26,192 bases of DNA from Algivirga pacifica (GTDB lineage Bacteria; Bacteroidota; Bacteroidia; Cytophagales; Flammeovirgaceae). The notes below the pieces were generated by a model, which was not told the DNA's origin, searched no databases, and saw nothing but the letters and a program-made list of their open reading frames with translations. A program made the translations under genes and the position numbers. Positions 14,901 to 22,342 of the stretch are shown here, piece after piece (the first letter of the stretch is position 1; every line of letters starts with the position of its first letter). The stretch lies in contig NZ_BAABJX010000014.1 in NCBI RefSeq assembly GCF_039543525.1, positions 1 through 26,192 of the forward strand, in the 5' to 3' direction.

Positions 14901-15581
14901 ATGAAATTGAATAAAATTCTCGTTTCAGTATTTATCGCATCATCTATGATGGTGTATAGCTGTTCCAGCGATAGTAATCAATCAGCAAGAGATAAAGTTG
15001 AACAAGGTGCTCAAGATGTAGAAGATGAAGCTGGAGAAATTGCCGATGAGACCAGAGGCGCAGCGGAAGAAGCAGAAGAAGGAGTTGAAGGTGCTTGGGA
15101 AGATACCAAGGACGCTGCTGAAGAAACTTGGGATCAAACCAAGCAAACAGCAGAAGAAGGTGGAGAGTGGATGGAGGAAAAAGCAAGCGATGCCGAACAG
15201 GCTGTAGAAGATGAAAGGGATCAGCTTATGGGAGAAGAAGAAGCGACTCCAGAAGATCAGCCAGAGGATATGGAAATGGATCAGTCTGAACAAGGAGAAA
15301 GAGGAGCCTCTGAGTATTTTGAAGATGGTGAGCTTAACAAGCAGGCACTGCATTCTTCATTGGCAGATATAGCGAAAGAATGTGGCGCATCTATTTCAGC
15401 GGATCAGATTACTGAAGAAACTGCCATTAGCATGATTACAAATGGTGAAGAAGGACAGGAGATGTTGAAGAATATGCTAACGGAAGATATTGGATGCGAT
15501 GCAGAAAAGGTAGAGCAAAGTTGGGCAGACTGGAAAACGGTCGGAGACTTAACCAACTTTATCTCTGAACATAAAGAGTAG
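14901..15581 (+). CDS. Acidic lipoprotein with LEA-like amphipathic repeats and a small C-terminal domain
   Basis: This encodes 226 residues. A type II signal peptide ends VYSC, with the lipidated Cys at residue 21. Residues about 28-105 are rich in Ala, Glu, Asp, Lys and Gln and repeat with roughly 11-residue spacing (AWEDTKDAAEE, TWDQTKQTAEE), as in group 3 LEA proteins and related stress-linked helical proteins. An acidic linker (about 105-140) follows. Residues about 145-226 are different: a Cys-containing, likely globular helical domain (LADIAKECGASISADQITEETAISMI, then DWKTVGDLTNFI) that I do not recognise. Strong own promoter, single gene, terminators downstream. A role in envelope or desiccation/osmotic stress is a guess from the LEA-like part. 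Confidence 0.75.
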   Translation: MKLNKILVSVFIASSMMVYSCSSDSNQSARDKVEQGAQDVEDEAGEIADETRGAAEEAEEGVEGAWEDTKDAAEETWDQTKQTAEEGGEWMEEKASDAEQAVEDERDQLMGEEEATPEDQPEDMEMDQSEQGERGASEYFEDGELNKQALHSSLADIAKECGASISADQITEETAISMITNGEEGQEMLKNMLTEDIGCDAEKVEQSWADWKTVGDLTNFISEHKE

Positions 15582-15594
15582 TATGAGTATCACT

Positions 15595-15616
15595 GTGAGG
15601 TTAGAGGTAACCTCAC
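15595..15616 (+). other. Hairpin after the LEA-like gene
   Basis: GTGAGGTTA and TAACCTCAC form a perfect 9-bp stem around GAGG, 13 bases after the stop. No T-run follows; it may protect the 3' end or act with the terminator 30 bases further on. Confidence 0.6.
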
Positions 15617-15644
15617 TATATTATGAGTGAGTAATTAATACAAT

Positions 15645-15672
15645 GAAAAGGCCTGCAATTGCAGGCCTTTTC
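15645..15672. terminator. Bidirectional terminator between the LEA-like gene and pgk
   Basis: A perfect 28-base palindrome: GAAAAGGCCTGCAA and its complement. It lies between convergent genes, with T residues on both sides, and serves both the LEA-like gene (plus) and pgk (minus). Confidence 0.9.
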
Positions 15673-15696
15673 TATTATATCGGTATAACAAATGCC

Positions 15697-16884
15697 TTAT
15701 TTCAAAGCAGCAATACCAGGAAGCTCTTTTCCTTCCATTAATTCTAGCATGGCTCCACCACCAGTAGAGATATAAGAAACGCGATCGCCGAAACCAAGGT
15801 TGTTGACAGCGGCAGCTGAATCACCTCCACCAATTAGTGAGAAAGCACCATTTTTCTCTGTTGCTTCCGCTACAGCTTCTGCAATACTGATGGTACCATT
15901 AGCAAAGTTTTCAAATTCAAATACACCCATTGGTCCATTCCAAAGGATAGTCTTAGAATCAAGAATCACTTCTTGGAACTTCTTCTCTGAATCAGGACCA
16001 ATATCCAAGCCCATCATATCTTCAGGAATCTCCATATTGCTTCCGATAATGATCTCTCCATCATTAGAGAACTCTTTTGTGATACGACAGTCTGTAGGAA
16101 GAATCAGTTGTACATTCTGTTCTTTAGCCTTCTTGATAAGTTCTAGTGCTAGGTCCAGTTTATCTTCTTCGCAAAGAGAAGTACCAATTTGTCCTCCTTG
16201 TGCTTTACAGAACGTGTAAGCCATACCACCACCGATGATCACGTTATCACAAACGTTTAGCATTTTTTCGATGATCAAGATCTTGTCAGAAACCTTAGCT
16301 CCTCCCATGATTGCTGTAACAGGCTTTTCTCCTGATTCCAATACTTTTTGAGCAGCTTCTAGCTCTCTGCCCATAGTGAAACCAGCAACCTTGTCTGCTA
16401 CAAACTGTCCGATAACTGCAGTAGAAGCGTGTGCTCTGTGCGCTGTACCGAATGCATCCATTACCCAAACATCACCTCTTGAAGCCAGCTTCTTAGCGAA
16501 GTCCTCATCTCCTTTCTTTTCCTCTTTGTAGAAACGAAGATTGTCCAATAGCATCACCTGTCCTGCTTTAAGGTCAGCAGCCATTGCGTCAGCGGCCGTA
16601 CCAATGCAGTCGCCACCAAATAGTACTTCTACACCTAGTTTTTCTGAAAGAGGCTCAACAATATGTTTTAAAGAAAACTTGTCTTCGAATCCATCTTTCG
16701 GACGTCCCATATGAGACATCAAAATAGCAGCGCCACCATCTTCCAAAATCTTTTTGACAGTAGGGATCACCGCATTGATTCTAGTGTAGTCTCTTACAGA
16801 AAAGTCATCGTTTAAAGGTACATTCAAGTCAACACGTACTACGGCTTTTTTACCGCTAAAATTATAGTCTGCTACAGTTTTCAT
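15697..16884 (-). CDS. pgk: Phosphoglycerate kinase
   Basis: This encodes 395 residues, the usual bacterial length. It catalyses transfer of phosphate from 1,3-bisphosphoglycerate to ADP, giving ATP and 3-phosphoglycerate in glycolysis, in the cytoplasm. The diagnostic substrate-binding block AVVRVDLNVP is near residues 14-23, followed by the basic motif SHMGRPK (about 58-64), which binds the phosphoglycerate. Near the centre is GGAKVSDK (about 194-201), and the nucleotide-binding parts LWNGPMGVFE (about 312-321) and LIGGGDSAAAV (about 350-360) are intact. All expected residues are present. The start ATG at 16884 directly begins the family's N-terminal strand. It is transcribed alone, divergent from the M28 peptidase, with a clear terminator. 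Other glycolytic genes are not adjacent, though pfkA lies 3.2 kb away. Confidence 0.97.
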   Translation of the reverse strand: MKTVADYNFSGKKAVVRVDLNVPLNDDFSVRDYTRINAVIPTVKKILEDGGAAILMSHMGRPKDGFEDKFSLKHIVEPLSEKLGVEVLFGGDCIGTAADAMAADLKAGQVMLLDNLRFYKEEKKGDEDFAKKLASRGDVWVMDAFGTAHRAHASTAVIGQFVADKVAGFTMGRELEAAQKVLESGEKPVTAIMGGAKVSDKILIIEKMLNVCDNVIIGGGMAYTFCKAQGGQIGTSLCEEDKLDLALELIKKAKEQNVQLILPTDCRITKEFSNDGEIIIGSNMEIPEDMMGLDIGPDSEKKFQEVILDSKTILWNGPMGVFEFENFANGTISIAEAVAEATEKNGAFSLIGGGDSAAAVNNLGFGDRVSYISTGGGAMLELMEGKELPGIAALK

Positions 16885-17089
16885 TTTTAATTAAATGGTT
16901 TAACATGGCAAAGCCATTATTTGGATATAATTTCTCGTTTTGTAAGCTTTTCTTATGAAAGAAAAGCCCTAAACAGGTAATATACTAAACTAATCATCTT
17001 TTTTGAACGAAAGGCAATTTATAGGGAGGATTCCCCTTAAAAAATGACTTTTATTAATAATTTATGAAACCCTTGTTTAACTTACAGAC

Positions 17090-18376
17090 ATGAGATCGAT
17101 TATCTTTTTTCTATTATTCCTAACGGGGCCTTTGCTGTATGCACAGGATATGAACAGGGTACGTGAACACATTGCCGTATTATGTGATGAAGACTTCAGT
17201 GGTCGGGGATATATTTTTAATGGCGCAGAACATGCGGCTGATTGGCTCGCCGTGAAATTTGAGGAAGCAGGGCTAAAACCATTGTCTCCAGAAAGCGATC
17301 AACCATTTTTTCAGTCGTTTCGATTGAGAGTAAATACGTTTCCAGCTACTCCATTTTTAAAAATAGGCCATAAGAAGCTACGCTTAGGTAGGGATTATAT
17401 TCTTTCTCCCACTTCTGGCAGTGGAAAGGTAAAAGGAGAGGTGATTTTTATCCCCGATAGTTTATTGGAAGATACGGTAGCCTTGGGGCAGTATTGTATT
17501 GCCACTCCTTTTGAAGGGAAGGTGATCACCTTTGATGGACGTTATGATCCAGAGCGTTATCGTTGGCCTTCTGCAGGGGTGAAAAGGTTACAAGAAGCAG
17601 CAGCTATTATTTTATTGGAAGATAAGCTCACCTTTGGGGTTGGACGTTTTCAGTGGGGAATTCCCAGGGCAATTGTCAAAAGATCTATTTGGGAAAAGCA
17701 TAAAGGAGACGATCGAAAGATTACATTGAAGGTGAATGCCGAGATGAAGGATACCGAAGGGTACAATGTGATCGGAAAGATAGAAGGAACAAGTAGTTCT
17801 GACAGTGTGATTGTTTTTTCAGCACATTATGATCATTTGGGAGGTATCGGTAAGAACGTCTACTTCCCTGGAGGAAACGATAATGCTTCCGGTGTTGCCA
17901 TGTTGTTAGAGATGGCGCATTGGTATCGTCAGCACCCGCCCGAAATGAGTGTGTTATTGATTGCTTTTGGAGGAGAAGAGGCAGGTTTGGTAGGGTCCAG
18001 ATATTTTGTGGATCACCCCTTGTACCCATTGAACAAAATGCGCTTTCTGATTAACATGGATTTATTTGGCAGTGGAGAGGAAGGTATGATGGCAGTCAAT
18101 GGGAGTGTGTTTACTAAAGAGTATGCCTTGCTGCAGCAATTAAATGAAGAAAAGCAGTACCTGTCAGAGATCAAAAAAAGAGGAAAAGCAGCGAACTCGG
18201 ACCATTATTTCTTCTCCGAGGCCGGAGTGCCCGCATTTTTCTTTTATCTTATGGGAAGTTCATGGCAGCATTACCATGATATATATGATGATCACCGTTT
18301 GCCTCTCAGTGAGTTTGAGGACGCTTTTCAATTAATCATCCGTTTTTCGGATACTTTAATGCAACCACAAAAATAA
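17090..18376 (+). CDS. Secreted M28-family zinc metallopeptidase
   Basis: This encodes 428 residues with a signal peptide ending LLYAQ (residue 19), so it is exported. Residues about 25-75 are a helical N-terminal part, about 110-200 look like a PA-type insertion (VKGEVIF, AAAIILLEDK), and about 225-425 form the M28 peptidase core. All metal-centre residues are present: His246-x-Asp248 (SAHYDH), the bridging Asp264 (GGNDNASG), the general base Glu296 with zinc ligand Glu297 (FGGEEAG), Asp324 (NMDLFG) and His396 (YHDIYD). It should be an active di-zinc aminopeptidase acting on N-terminal residues of peptides outside the cytoplasm. No T9SS C-terminal sorting domain is visible, so it is probably periplasmic. 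It lies just 9 bases upstream of porX, implying co-transcription with that regulator. No clear promoter found in 16885-17089. Confidence 0.9.
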   Translation: MRSIIFFLLFLTGPLLYAQDMNRVREHIAVLCDEDFSGRGYIFNGAEHAADWLAVKFEEAGLKPLSPESDQPFFQSFRLRVNTFPATPFLKIGHKKLRLGRDYILSPTSGSGKVKGEVIFIPDSLLEDTVALGQYCIATPFEGKVITFDGRYDPERYRWPSAGVKRLQEAAAIILLEDKLTFGVGRFQWGIPRAIVKRSIWEKHKGDDRKITLKVNAEMKDTEGYNVIGKIEGTSSSDSVIVFSAHYDHLGGIGKNVYFPGGNDNASGVAMLLEMAHWYRQHPPEMSVLLIAFGGEEAGLVGSRYFVDHPLYPLNKMRFLINMDLFGSGEEGMMAVNGSVFTKEYALLQQLNEEKQYLSEIKKRGKAANSDHYFFSEAGVPAFFFYLMGSSWQHYHDIYDDHRLPLSEFEDAFQLIIRFSDTLMQPQK

Positions 18377-18385
18377 TAAACAGAT

Positions 18386-19939
18386 ATGACGAATTATGCT
18401 ATCCTTTGGGCTGATGATGAGATTGACCTACTGAAACCCCATATTATGTTCCTTCAAAATAAGGGGTATGAGGTAACCCCTGTACTGAGTGGAGTAGATG
18501 CGTTGGAGAAATGTCAGGAGGAAAATTATGATATTATATTTTTAGATGAGAATATGCCAGGAATGACAGGACTGGAAGCCTTAGAGAAAATTAAGGTAAT
18601 CCGTCCTAATGTTCCTGTAGTGATGATTACCAAGAGTGAGGAGGAGTATATCATGGAAGAAGCGATTGGTTCCAAGATCGCTGATTACCTGATCAAGCCA
18701 ATTAACCCTAAACAGGTCTTATTATCGGTTAAAAAACTATTAGATAAGAAAAGGCTAGTCTCTGAACATACCAACCATAGCTATCAGCGGGATTTTAGAA
18801 ATATCAGTATGGCTTTTGGGGATGATCTGGATCATAACGATTGGGCAGAGGTATATCAAAAGCTCGTCTATTGGGAACTAGAGATCAATCAAACAGAGAA
18901 TAAAAGTATGATTGATGTGTTGGAGATGCAGAAGGTGGAAGCAAATAATAACTTTGCGAAGTTTATTGCTTCCAATTACAAATACTGGCTTTCTGGAGAA
19001 GACGAAGGACCTTTATTATCCCATCAGCTTGTGGAGCAAAAGGTATTGCCTCATCTCAATGAAGGAGAGCCTTTATTTATGGTGGTGGTAGATAATTTAC
19101 GTTTTGATCAATGGAAAATTCTGGAGTCCGCACTGACAGATTACTATGTCAAGCAAGAGGAATGCCCTTATTATTCTATTCTACCAACAACTACAGCATA
19201 TGCTAGAAATGCCATTTTCTCAGGGTTATTGCCTGCTGAGATGAAACAGTGTCATCCTAATCTATGGGTAGATGAGGACGTAGAGGAAGGGAAAAACAAT
19301 CATGAACATGACTTTTTCAAAGAGCAACTGAAGCGACAAGGGTTAAACCTTAAGACGTCTTATCACAAAGTGATTCACGTAAATCAAGGAAAGCAGGTGT
19401 TGGAGCAATTGCCGAACCTGTTTCATAATGACCTGAATGTATTGGTGTATAACTTTGTAGATATGCTGTCCCATGCTCGTACCGATACTGATATGGTGAG
19501 AGAACTGGCTCCGGATGAGGCAGCCTATCGATCTTTAACCAAGTCTTGGTTTATGCACTCTCATCTACTGGAGACACTTAAGATTATTGCTCAAAAAGGA
19601 TATAAGGTGATCATTACAACGGATCATGGTACCGTAAGAGTCAAACGTCCACACAAAATAATCGGAGATCGAAATACGAATACCAACCTTCGTTACAAGC
19701 AAGGAAAAAACCTTAGCTATGACCGAAAAAATGTATTACAGGTATTAAAGCCAGAAGAGTATCACTTACCTAAAGTAAATGTCTCTACAAGTTATGCTTT
19801 TGCCACAGAGGATTACTTCTTTGCTTATCCTAATAATTATAACCACTATGTGAAGTATTATAAGGATACTTTCCAGCATGGAGGGATCTCCCTGGAGGAG
19901 GTGATTGTGCCGTTTGCTGTCCTGAAAGGGAAAGGGTGA
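18386..19939 (+). CDS. porX: PorX, response regulator with PglZ domain (type IX secretion regulator)
   Basis: This encodes 517 residues. Residues about 4-120 are a receiver domain with the acidic pocket D10-D11, the phospho-acceptor Asp54 (FLDENMPGMTG), a Thr/Lys pair (MITK, then IKP). A helical linker follows, then a PglZ domain of the alkaline-phosphatase superfamily (about 220-515): VVVDNLRFDQW, the nucleophile region LPTTTAYARNAIFSG, MLSHARTD, TTDHGT and FQHGG, which supply the predicted zinc ligands. In Porphyromonas gingivalis PorX is phosphorylated by PorY and controls T9SS genes through the sigma factor SigP; its PglZ domain has been reported to have phosphodiesterase activity (recalled, not checked). 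There is no histidine kinase nearby, so its partner is encoded elsewhere. It follows the M28 peptidase by 9 bases. A heptamer array begins right after it. Confidence 0.93.
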   Translation: MTNYAILWADDEIDLLKPHIMFLQNKGYEVTPVLSGVDALEKCQEENYDIIFLDENMPGMTGLEALEKIKVIRPNVPVVMITKSEEEYIMEEAIGSKIADYLIKPINPKQVLLSVKKLLDKKRLVSEHTNHSYQRDFRNISMAFGDDLDHNDWAEVYQKLVYWELEINQTENKSMIDVLEMQKVEANNNFAKFIASNYKYWLSGEDEGPLLSHQLVEQKVLPHLNEGEPLFMVVVDNLRFDQWKILESALTDYYVKQEECPYYSILPTTTAYARNAIFSGLLPAEMKQCHPNLWVDEDVEEGKNNHEHDFFKEQLKRQGLNLKTSYHKVIHVNQGKQVLEQLPNLFHNDLNVLVYNFVDMLSHARTDTDMVRELAPDEAAYRSLTKSWFMHSHLLETLKIIAQKGYKVIITTDHGTVRVKRPHKIIGDRNTNTNLRYKQGKNLSYDRKNVLQVLKPEEYHLPKVNVSTSYAFATEDYFFAYPNNYNHYVKYYKDTFQHGGISLEEVIVPFAVLKGKG

Positions 19940-19947
19940 TATTTTAG

Positions 19948-19968
19948 TTTGGAGTTTGGAGTCTGGAA
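19948..19968. repeat. Three degenerate heptamers TTTGGAG, inverted relative to the next array
   Basis: TTTGGAG, TTTGGAG, TCTGGAA start 8 bases after the porX stop. The reverse complement of the following array is (TCTGGAG)n, so these are a one-base variant of it in opposite orientation, 11 bases away. The same design occurs at 3354-3557. Confidence 0.85.
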
Positions 19969-19979
19969 TTATTATTTTC

Positions 19980-20061
19980 GACTCCAGACTCCAGACTCCA
20001 GACTCCAGACTCCAGACTCCAGACTCCAGACTCCAGACTCCAGACTCCAGACTCCAGACTC
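19980..20061. repeat. Heptamer tandem array (GACTCCA), 11 perfect copies
   Basis: Eleven identical GACTCCA units run from 19980 to 20056, with a partial GACTC at 20057-20061. It fills the gap between the convergent porX and pfkA genes, and the last two bases help form the pfkA stop codon (20060-20062). No spacers, so not a CRISPR. No ordinary terminator is visible here; the inverted blocks on each side could fold into a stem that serves this purpose. Confidence 0.95.
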
Positions 20062-21031
20062 ATATACTAAGTATGTTAACCATCTTAATCAGCTCCTTAT
20101 TCAGGGGCTTTTTCTTATGGATAGCATCATCAAAAGGAGTGTGCACAATCTCATCATTAATCACGCCAATCATCTCACTTTTCCGACCTTGAAGCAGTGC
20201 TTCTACAGCAGCCATGCCCATTCTGCTTGCTAGGATGCGGTCCAGAGCAGTAGGCGCCCCCCCTCTTTGTATATGTCCCAGGTTGGTTACGCGAATGTCC
20301 ATATGTGGTAGGGCTTCCTTGGCTTTTCCTGCGATGACATTGGCATTGCCCAGTTCTTCTCCTTCAGCAACAACAACAATAGCGGAGCTTTTCTTATTTT
20401 CGCGTCCATAGCGCAAGGTTTCGATCACTCCTTCGAAGCTGTCTGGGTTTTCAGGAACCATTACCAACTCGGCTCCACCACCGATACCACTTTGTATAGC
20501 GATATAACCAGCGTCTCTACCCATTACTTCCACAAAGAATACCCTATCGTGAGAGTCTGCTGTATCCCGTATTTTATCAATGGCATCCAAAGCAGTATTT
20601 ACCGCTGTATCAAAGCCTATGGTATAGTCTGTCCCATAAAGGTCATTATCGATTGTTCCTGGACAGCCAATGGTTGGGATGTCAAATTCCTTAAGAAAAA
20701 TATCAGCACCTGTAAACGTACCATTTCCTCCAATGGCAACCATGCCTTCTATCCCAGCATCTATGACTTTATCATAAGCAATTTGTCTCCATTCTTTACT
20801 TCTAAACTCATCGCAACGGGCAGATTTAAGCATCGTGCCGCCCCTTTGGATAATATTGCTGACAGACTGGGAGTTTAAAGGTGTGAAACTCCCTTCAATC
20901 ATTCCTTTGTATCCTCTGACAATCCCCACGACCTCTATACCGTGGTAAAGTGCTGTTCGCACTACTGCCCGTATACAGGCATTCATTCCTGGAGCATCTC
21001 CTCCTGAGGTAAATACAGCTATTTTTTTCAC
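20060..21031 (-). CDS. pfkA: ATP-dependent 6-phosphofructokinase
   Basis: This encodes 323 residues, matching bacterial PfkA (about 320). It phosphorylates fructose 6-phosphate to the 1,6-bisphosphate, the committed step of glycolysis. The N-terminal FTSGGDAPGMNACIRA (7-22) binds nucleotide, CPGTIDNDLYGTDYTIGFDTA (about 123-143) holds the catalytic Asp128 and Asp130, MGRDAGYIA binds sugar phosphate, and LGHIQRGGAPTALDRILASRMG is the family block. Gly at the positions after residue 103 and before the TIDND motif marks the ATP-using type, not the pyrophosphate type. One odd point: the loop reads IGGNGTFTG, with Asn103 where E. coli and Bacillus have the magnesium-binding Asp (GGDG). The start codon is GTG (21029-21031); an in-frame stop lies five codons upstream and there is no ATG between. 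It lies downstream of proC, with a nested-hairpin element between. Confidence 0.95.
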   Translation of the reverse strand: MKKIAVFTSGGDAPGMNACIRAVVRTALYHGIEVVGIVRGYKGMIEGSFTPLNSQSVSNIIQRGGTMLKSARCDEFRSKEWRQIAYDKVIDAGIEGMVAIGGNGTFTGADIFLKEFDIPTIGCPGTIDNDLYGTDYTIGFDTAVNTALDAIDKIRDTADSHDRVFFVEVMGRDAGYIAIQSGIGGGAELVMVPENPDSFEGVIETLRYGRENKKSSAIVVVAEGEELGNANVIAGKAKEALPHMDIRVTNLGHIQRGGAPTALDRILASRMGMAAVEALLQGRKSEMIGVINDEIVHTPFDDAIHKKKPLNKELIKMVNILSI

Positions 21032-21059
21032 TTTTATATAACTAGGTTAGTGGTTAATT

Positions 21060-21217
21060 GTTGAGACGGCTTGCGCCGTAGGTTGAGTAGAGCTGATGCT
21101 CTGTTGAGTAGCCCTTTGGGCTGTTGAGATGTTACAGCACTGCTTTTTATCAACAGCCCGAAGGGCTACTCAACAGAGCGACAGCTCTACTCAGCAAGCG
21201 GCGTAAGCCGCCTCAAC
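21060..21217. repeat. Nested inverted repeat made of six mini-hairpins
   Basis: A large inverted repeat begins GTTGAG and ends CTCAAC. Each arm (about 65 bases) holds three small palindromes separated by GTTGAG(T) linkers: ACGGC-TTGC-GCCGT (21066-21079), AGAGC-TGAT-GCTCT (21089-21102) and AGCCC-TTT-GGGCT (21110-21122) on the left. On the right they are AGCCC-GAA-GGGCT (21155-21167), AGAGC-GACA-GCTCT (21175-21188) and GCGGC-GTAA-GCCGC (21198-21211). Loops have diverged, stems have not; the outermost stem shows a paired A-T to G-C change. The right end touches the proC stop codon. The RNA could switch between one long hairpin and six small ones. Confidence 0.9.
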
Positions 21218-22029
21218 TAAAACTCTTTGGCGATATCGGCAATTTGCCCATAAGAGGTTTGTATTCCTTTAATCAAGGATGAACTAAATCCTTGATGCTC
21301 CATTTCATTCAAGCCCGCAATAGTACACCCTTTAGGGGTGGTTACCCGATCAATTTCATACTCAGGGTGATTACCTGTTTCTAATAAGAGACTAGCGGCC
21401 CCTTTGACCGTCTGCATGGCAATCTTTTGGGATACCTCAGAGCTAAAGCCAATCTCAATTCCTCCTTGCGTGGCTGCTCGGATAAATCGCATGGCATAGG
21501 CAATACCACAAGCGCCTAATACCGTGGAGGCTGACATCAATTGCTCATCGATCATTACAGCATCACCCAATTGCTTAAATAACTCCACCATCATTTGCTC
21601 TTGTCCCGTTTTGGCATTGTTGCTGGCGATACAAGTCATGGATTCCCGGATGGCAATAGCTGTATTAGGCATCACTCTAAAGGCAGGAATGTCATGCCCA
21701 ATGATAGAACGCATATCTGCCAAGGTTACTCCCGTGACTACAGAGGCGATAATATGTTGCTCTGCCGATAGTACTGGAAGGATCTCTTCCATAATATCTT
21801 TGATTTGATAAGGCTTGACAGCAAGAATAATTAAGTCTCCTCTGCTGGCAGCTTTAAGGTTATCATGTGTGACCAAAACGCCTTTTTCCGACATTTTGGA
21901 AAGCTTGTCTACGTTTCTGCGGGTGATCGTAATATTACTAGGAGCTATATAGTGGCTGCTGATCAACCCTTCGGCAATAGCTACTCCTAGATTGCCGCCC
22001 CCTATAATAGAAATATGCGTTGGTTTCAT
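21217..22029 (-). CDS. proC: Pyrroline-5-carboxylate reductase
   Basis: This encodes 270 residues, the normal length. It reduces 1-pyrroline-5-carboxylate to proline with NADPH or NADH, the last step of proline synthesis, in the cytoplasm. The N-terminal Rossmann motif reads IIGGGNLGVAIAEGL (about 8-22), followed by ITRRNVDK, where the two arginines fit NADPH preference. The middle has ILAVKPYQI and VVTGVTL, then FRVMPNTAIAIRESMTCI, all standard. The C-terminal signature is DRVTTPKGCTIAGLNEME (about 229-246), matching the consensus V-(S/T)-x-P-x-G-x-T-x-x-G-L with Cys in place of the usual residue before Thr. It is divergent from the SpoIIE phosphatase and lies upstream of pfkA on the same strand. 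The nested-hairpin element directly after its stop probably ends or processes its message. Confidence 0.95.
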   Translation of the reverse strand: MKPTHISIIGGGNLGVAIAEGLISSHYIAPSNITITRRNVDKLSKMSEKGVLVTHDNLKAASRGDLIILAVKPYQIKDIMEEILPVLSAEQHIIASVVTGVTLADMRSIIGHDIPAFRVMPNTAIAIRESMTCIASNNAKTGQEQMMVELFKQLGDAVMIDEQLMSASTVLGACGIAYAMRFIRAATQGGIEIGFSSEVSQKIAMQTVKGAASLLLETGNHPEYEIDRVTTPKGCTIAGLNEMEHQGFSSSLIKGIQTSYGQIADIAKEF

Positions 22030-22065
22030 TTTTGTTAAAGTTTTGAGTAATGCTTGTTAGTCCTA

Positions 22066-22126
22066 ATAATATTTTAAAATATTATATCAAGTGGAATATT
22101 GATCATGTTTATGTCGATATAAACAT
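22066..22126. promoter_or_regulatory. Two palindromes in the divergent proC / SpoIIE-phosphatase intergenic region
   Basis: The 313-base gap (22030-22342) holds a perfect 20-base palindrome ATAATATTTTAAAATATTAT (22066-22085) and a perfect 8-bp dyad ATGTTTAT / ATAAACAT around GTCGAT (22105-22126). They could bind regulators or simply be AT-rich chance structures. A near -7 element (TACTTTTA, 22302-22309) lies before the phosphatase gene, but without a clear -33. I see no gene in the gap. Confidence 0.4.
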
Positions 22127-22342
22127 AATGAAATTACTTCTAATAATAATAGTAAAGGACATTCTTCCATGGAAAATCGTGAAGCGGATCACTGAAAATG
22201 GGAGTAGGGGAAATAAAGGTATACAGGGGATGTAAAAAGTGGTAACAGTTTATTCACGAATCCTTAATTGAATGAAGAGGACCTGTTAATTGGATACCCC
22301 TTACTTTTATGCCGGGTATTTAAATATTAGAAGGATTTATAT

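Noticed and set aside
15335..15581. Acyl-carrier-like domain at the end of the LEA-like lipoprotein (DIGCDAEKVE and TVGDLTNFI)
   Set aside because: The phosphopantetheine serine is missing, the two motifs are too close together, and an exported protein would not carry an acyl carrier.
18386..19939. PglZ domain as a sign of a BREX or Pgl phage-defence system
   Set aside because: The receiver domain at the N-terminus and the PorX-type layout identify it as the T9SS response regulator; no brx/pgl genes surround it.
19949..20233. Open frame with a seven-residue repeat (TPDSRLQ)
   Set aside because: It is only the translation of the heptamer array read in frame; it runs into the pfkA gene on the other strand and has no signal or domain.
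22050..22235. 61-residue open frame in the proC-phosphatase gap
   Set aside because: It crosses both palindromes, has AT-rich low-complexity composition and no upstream signals.
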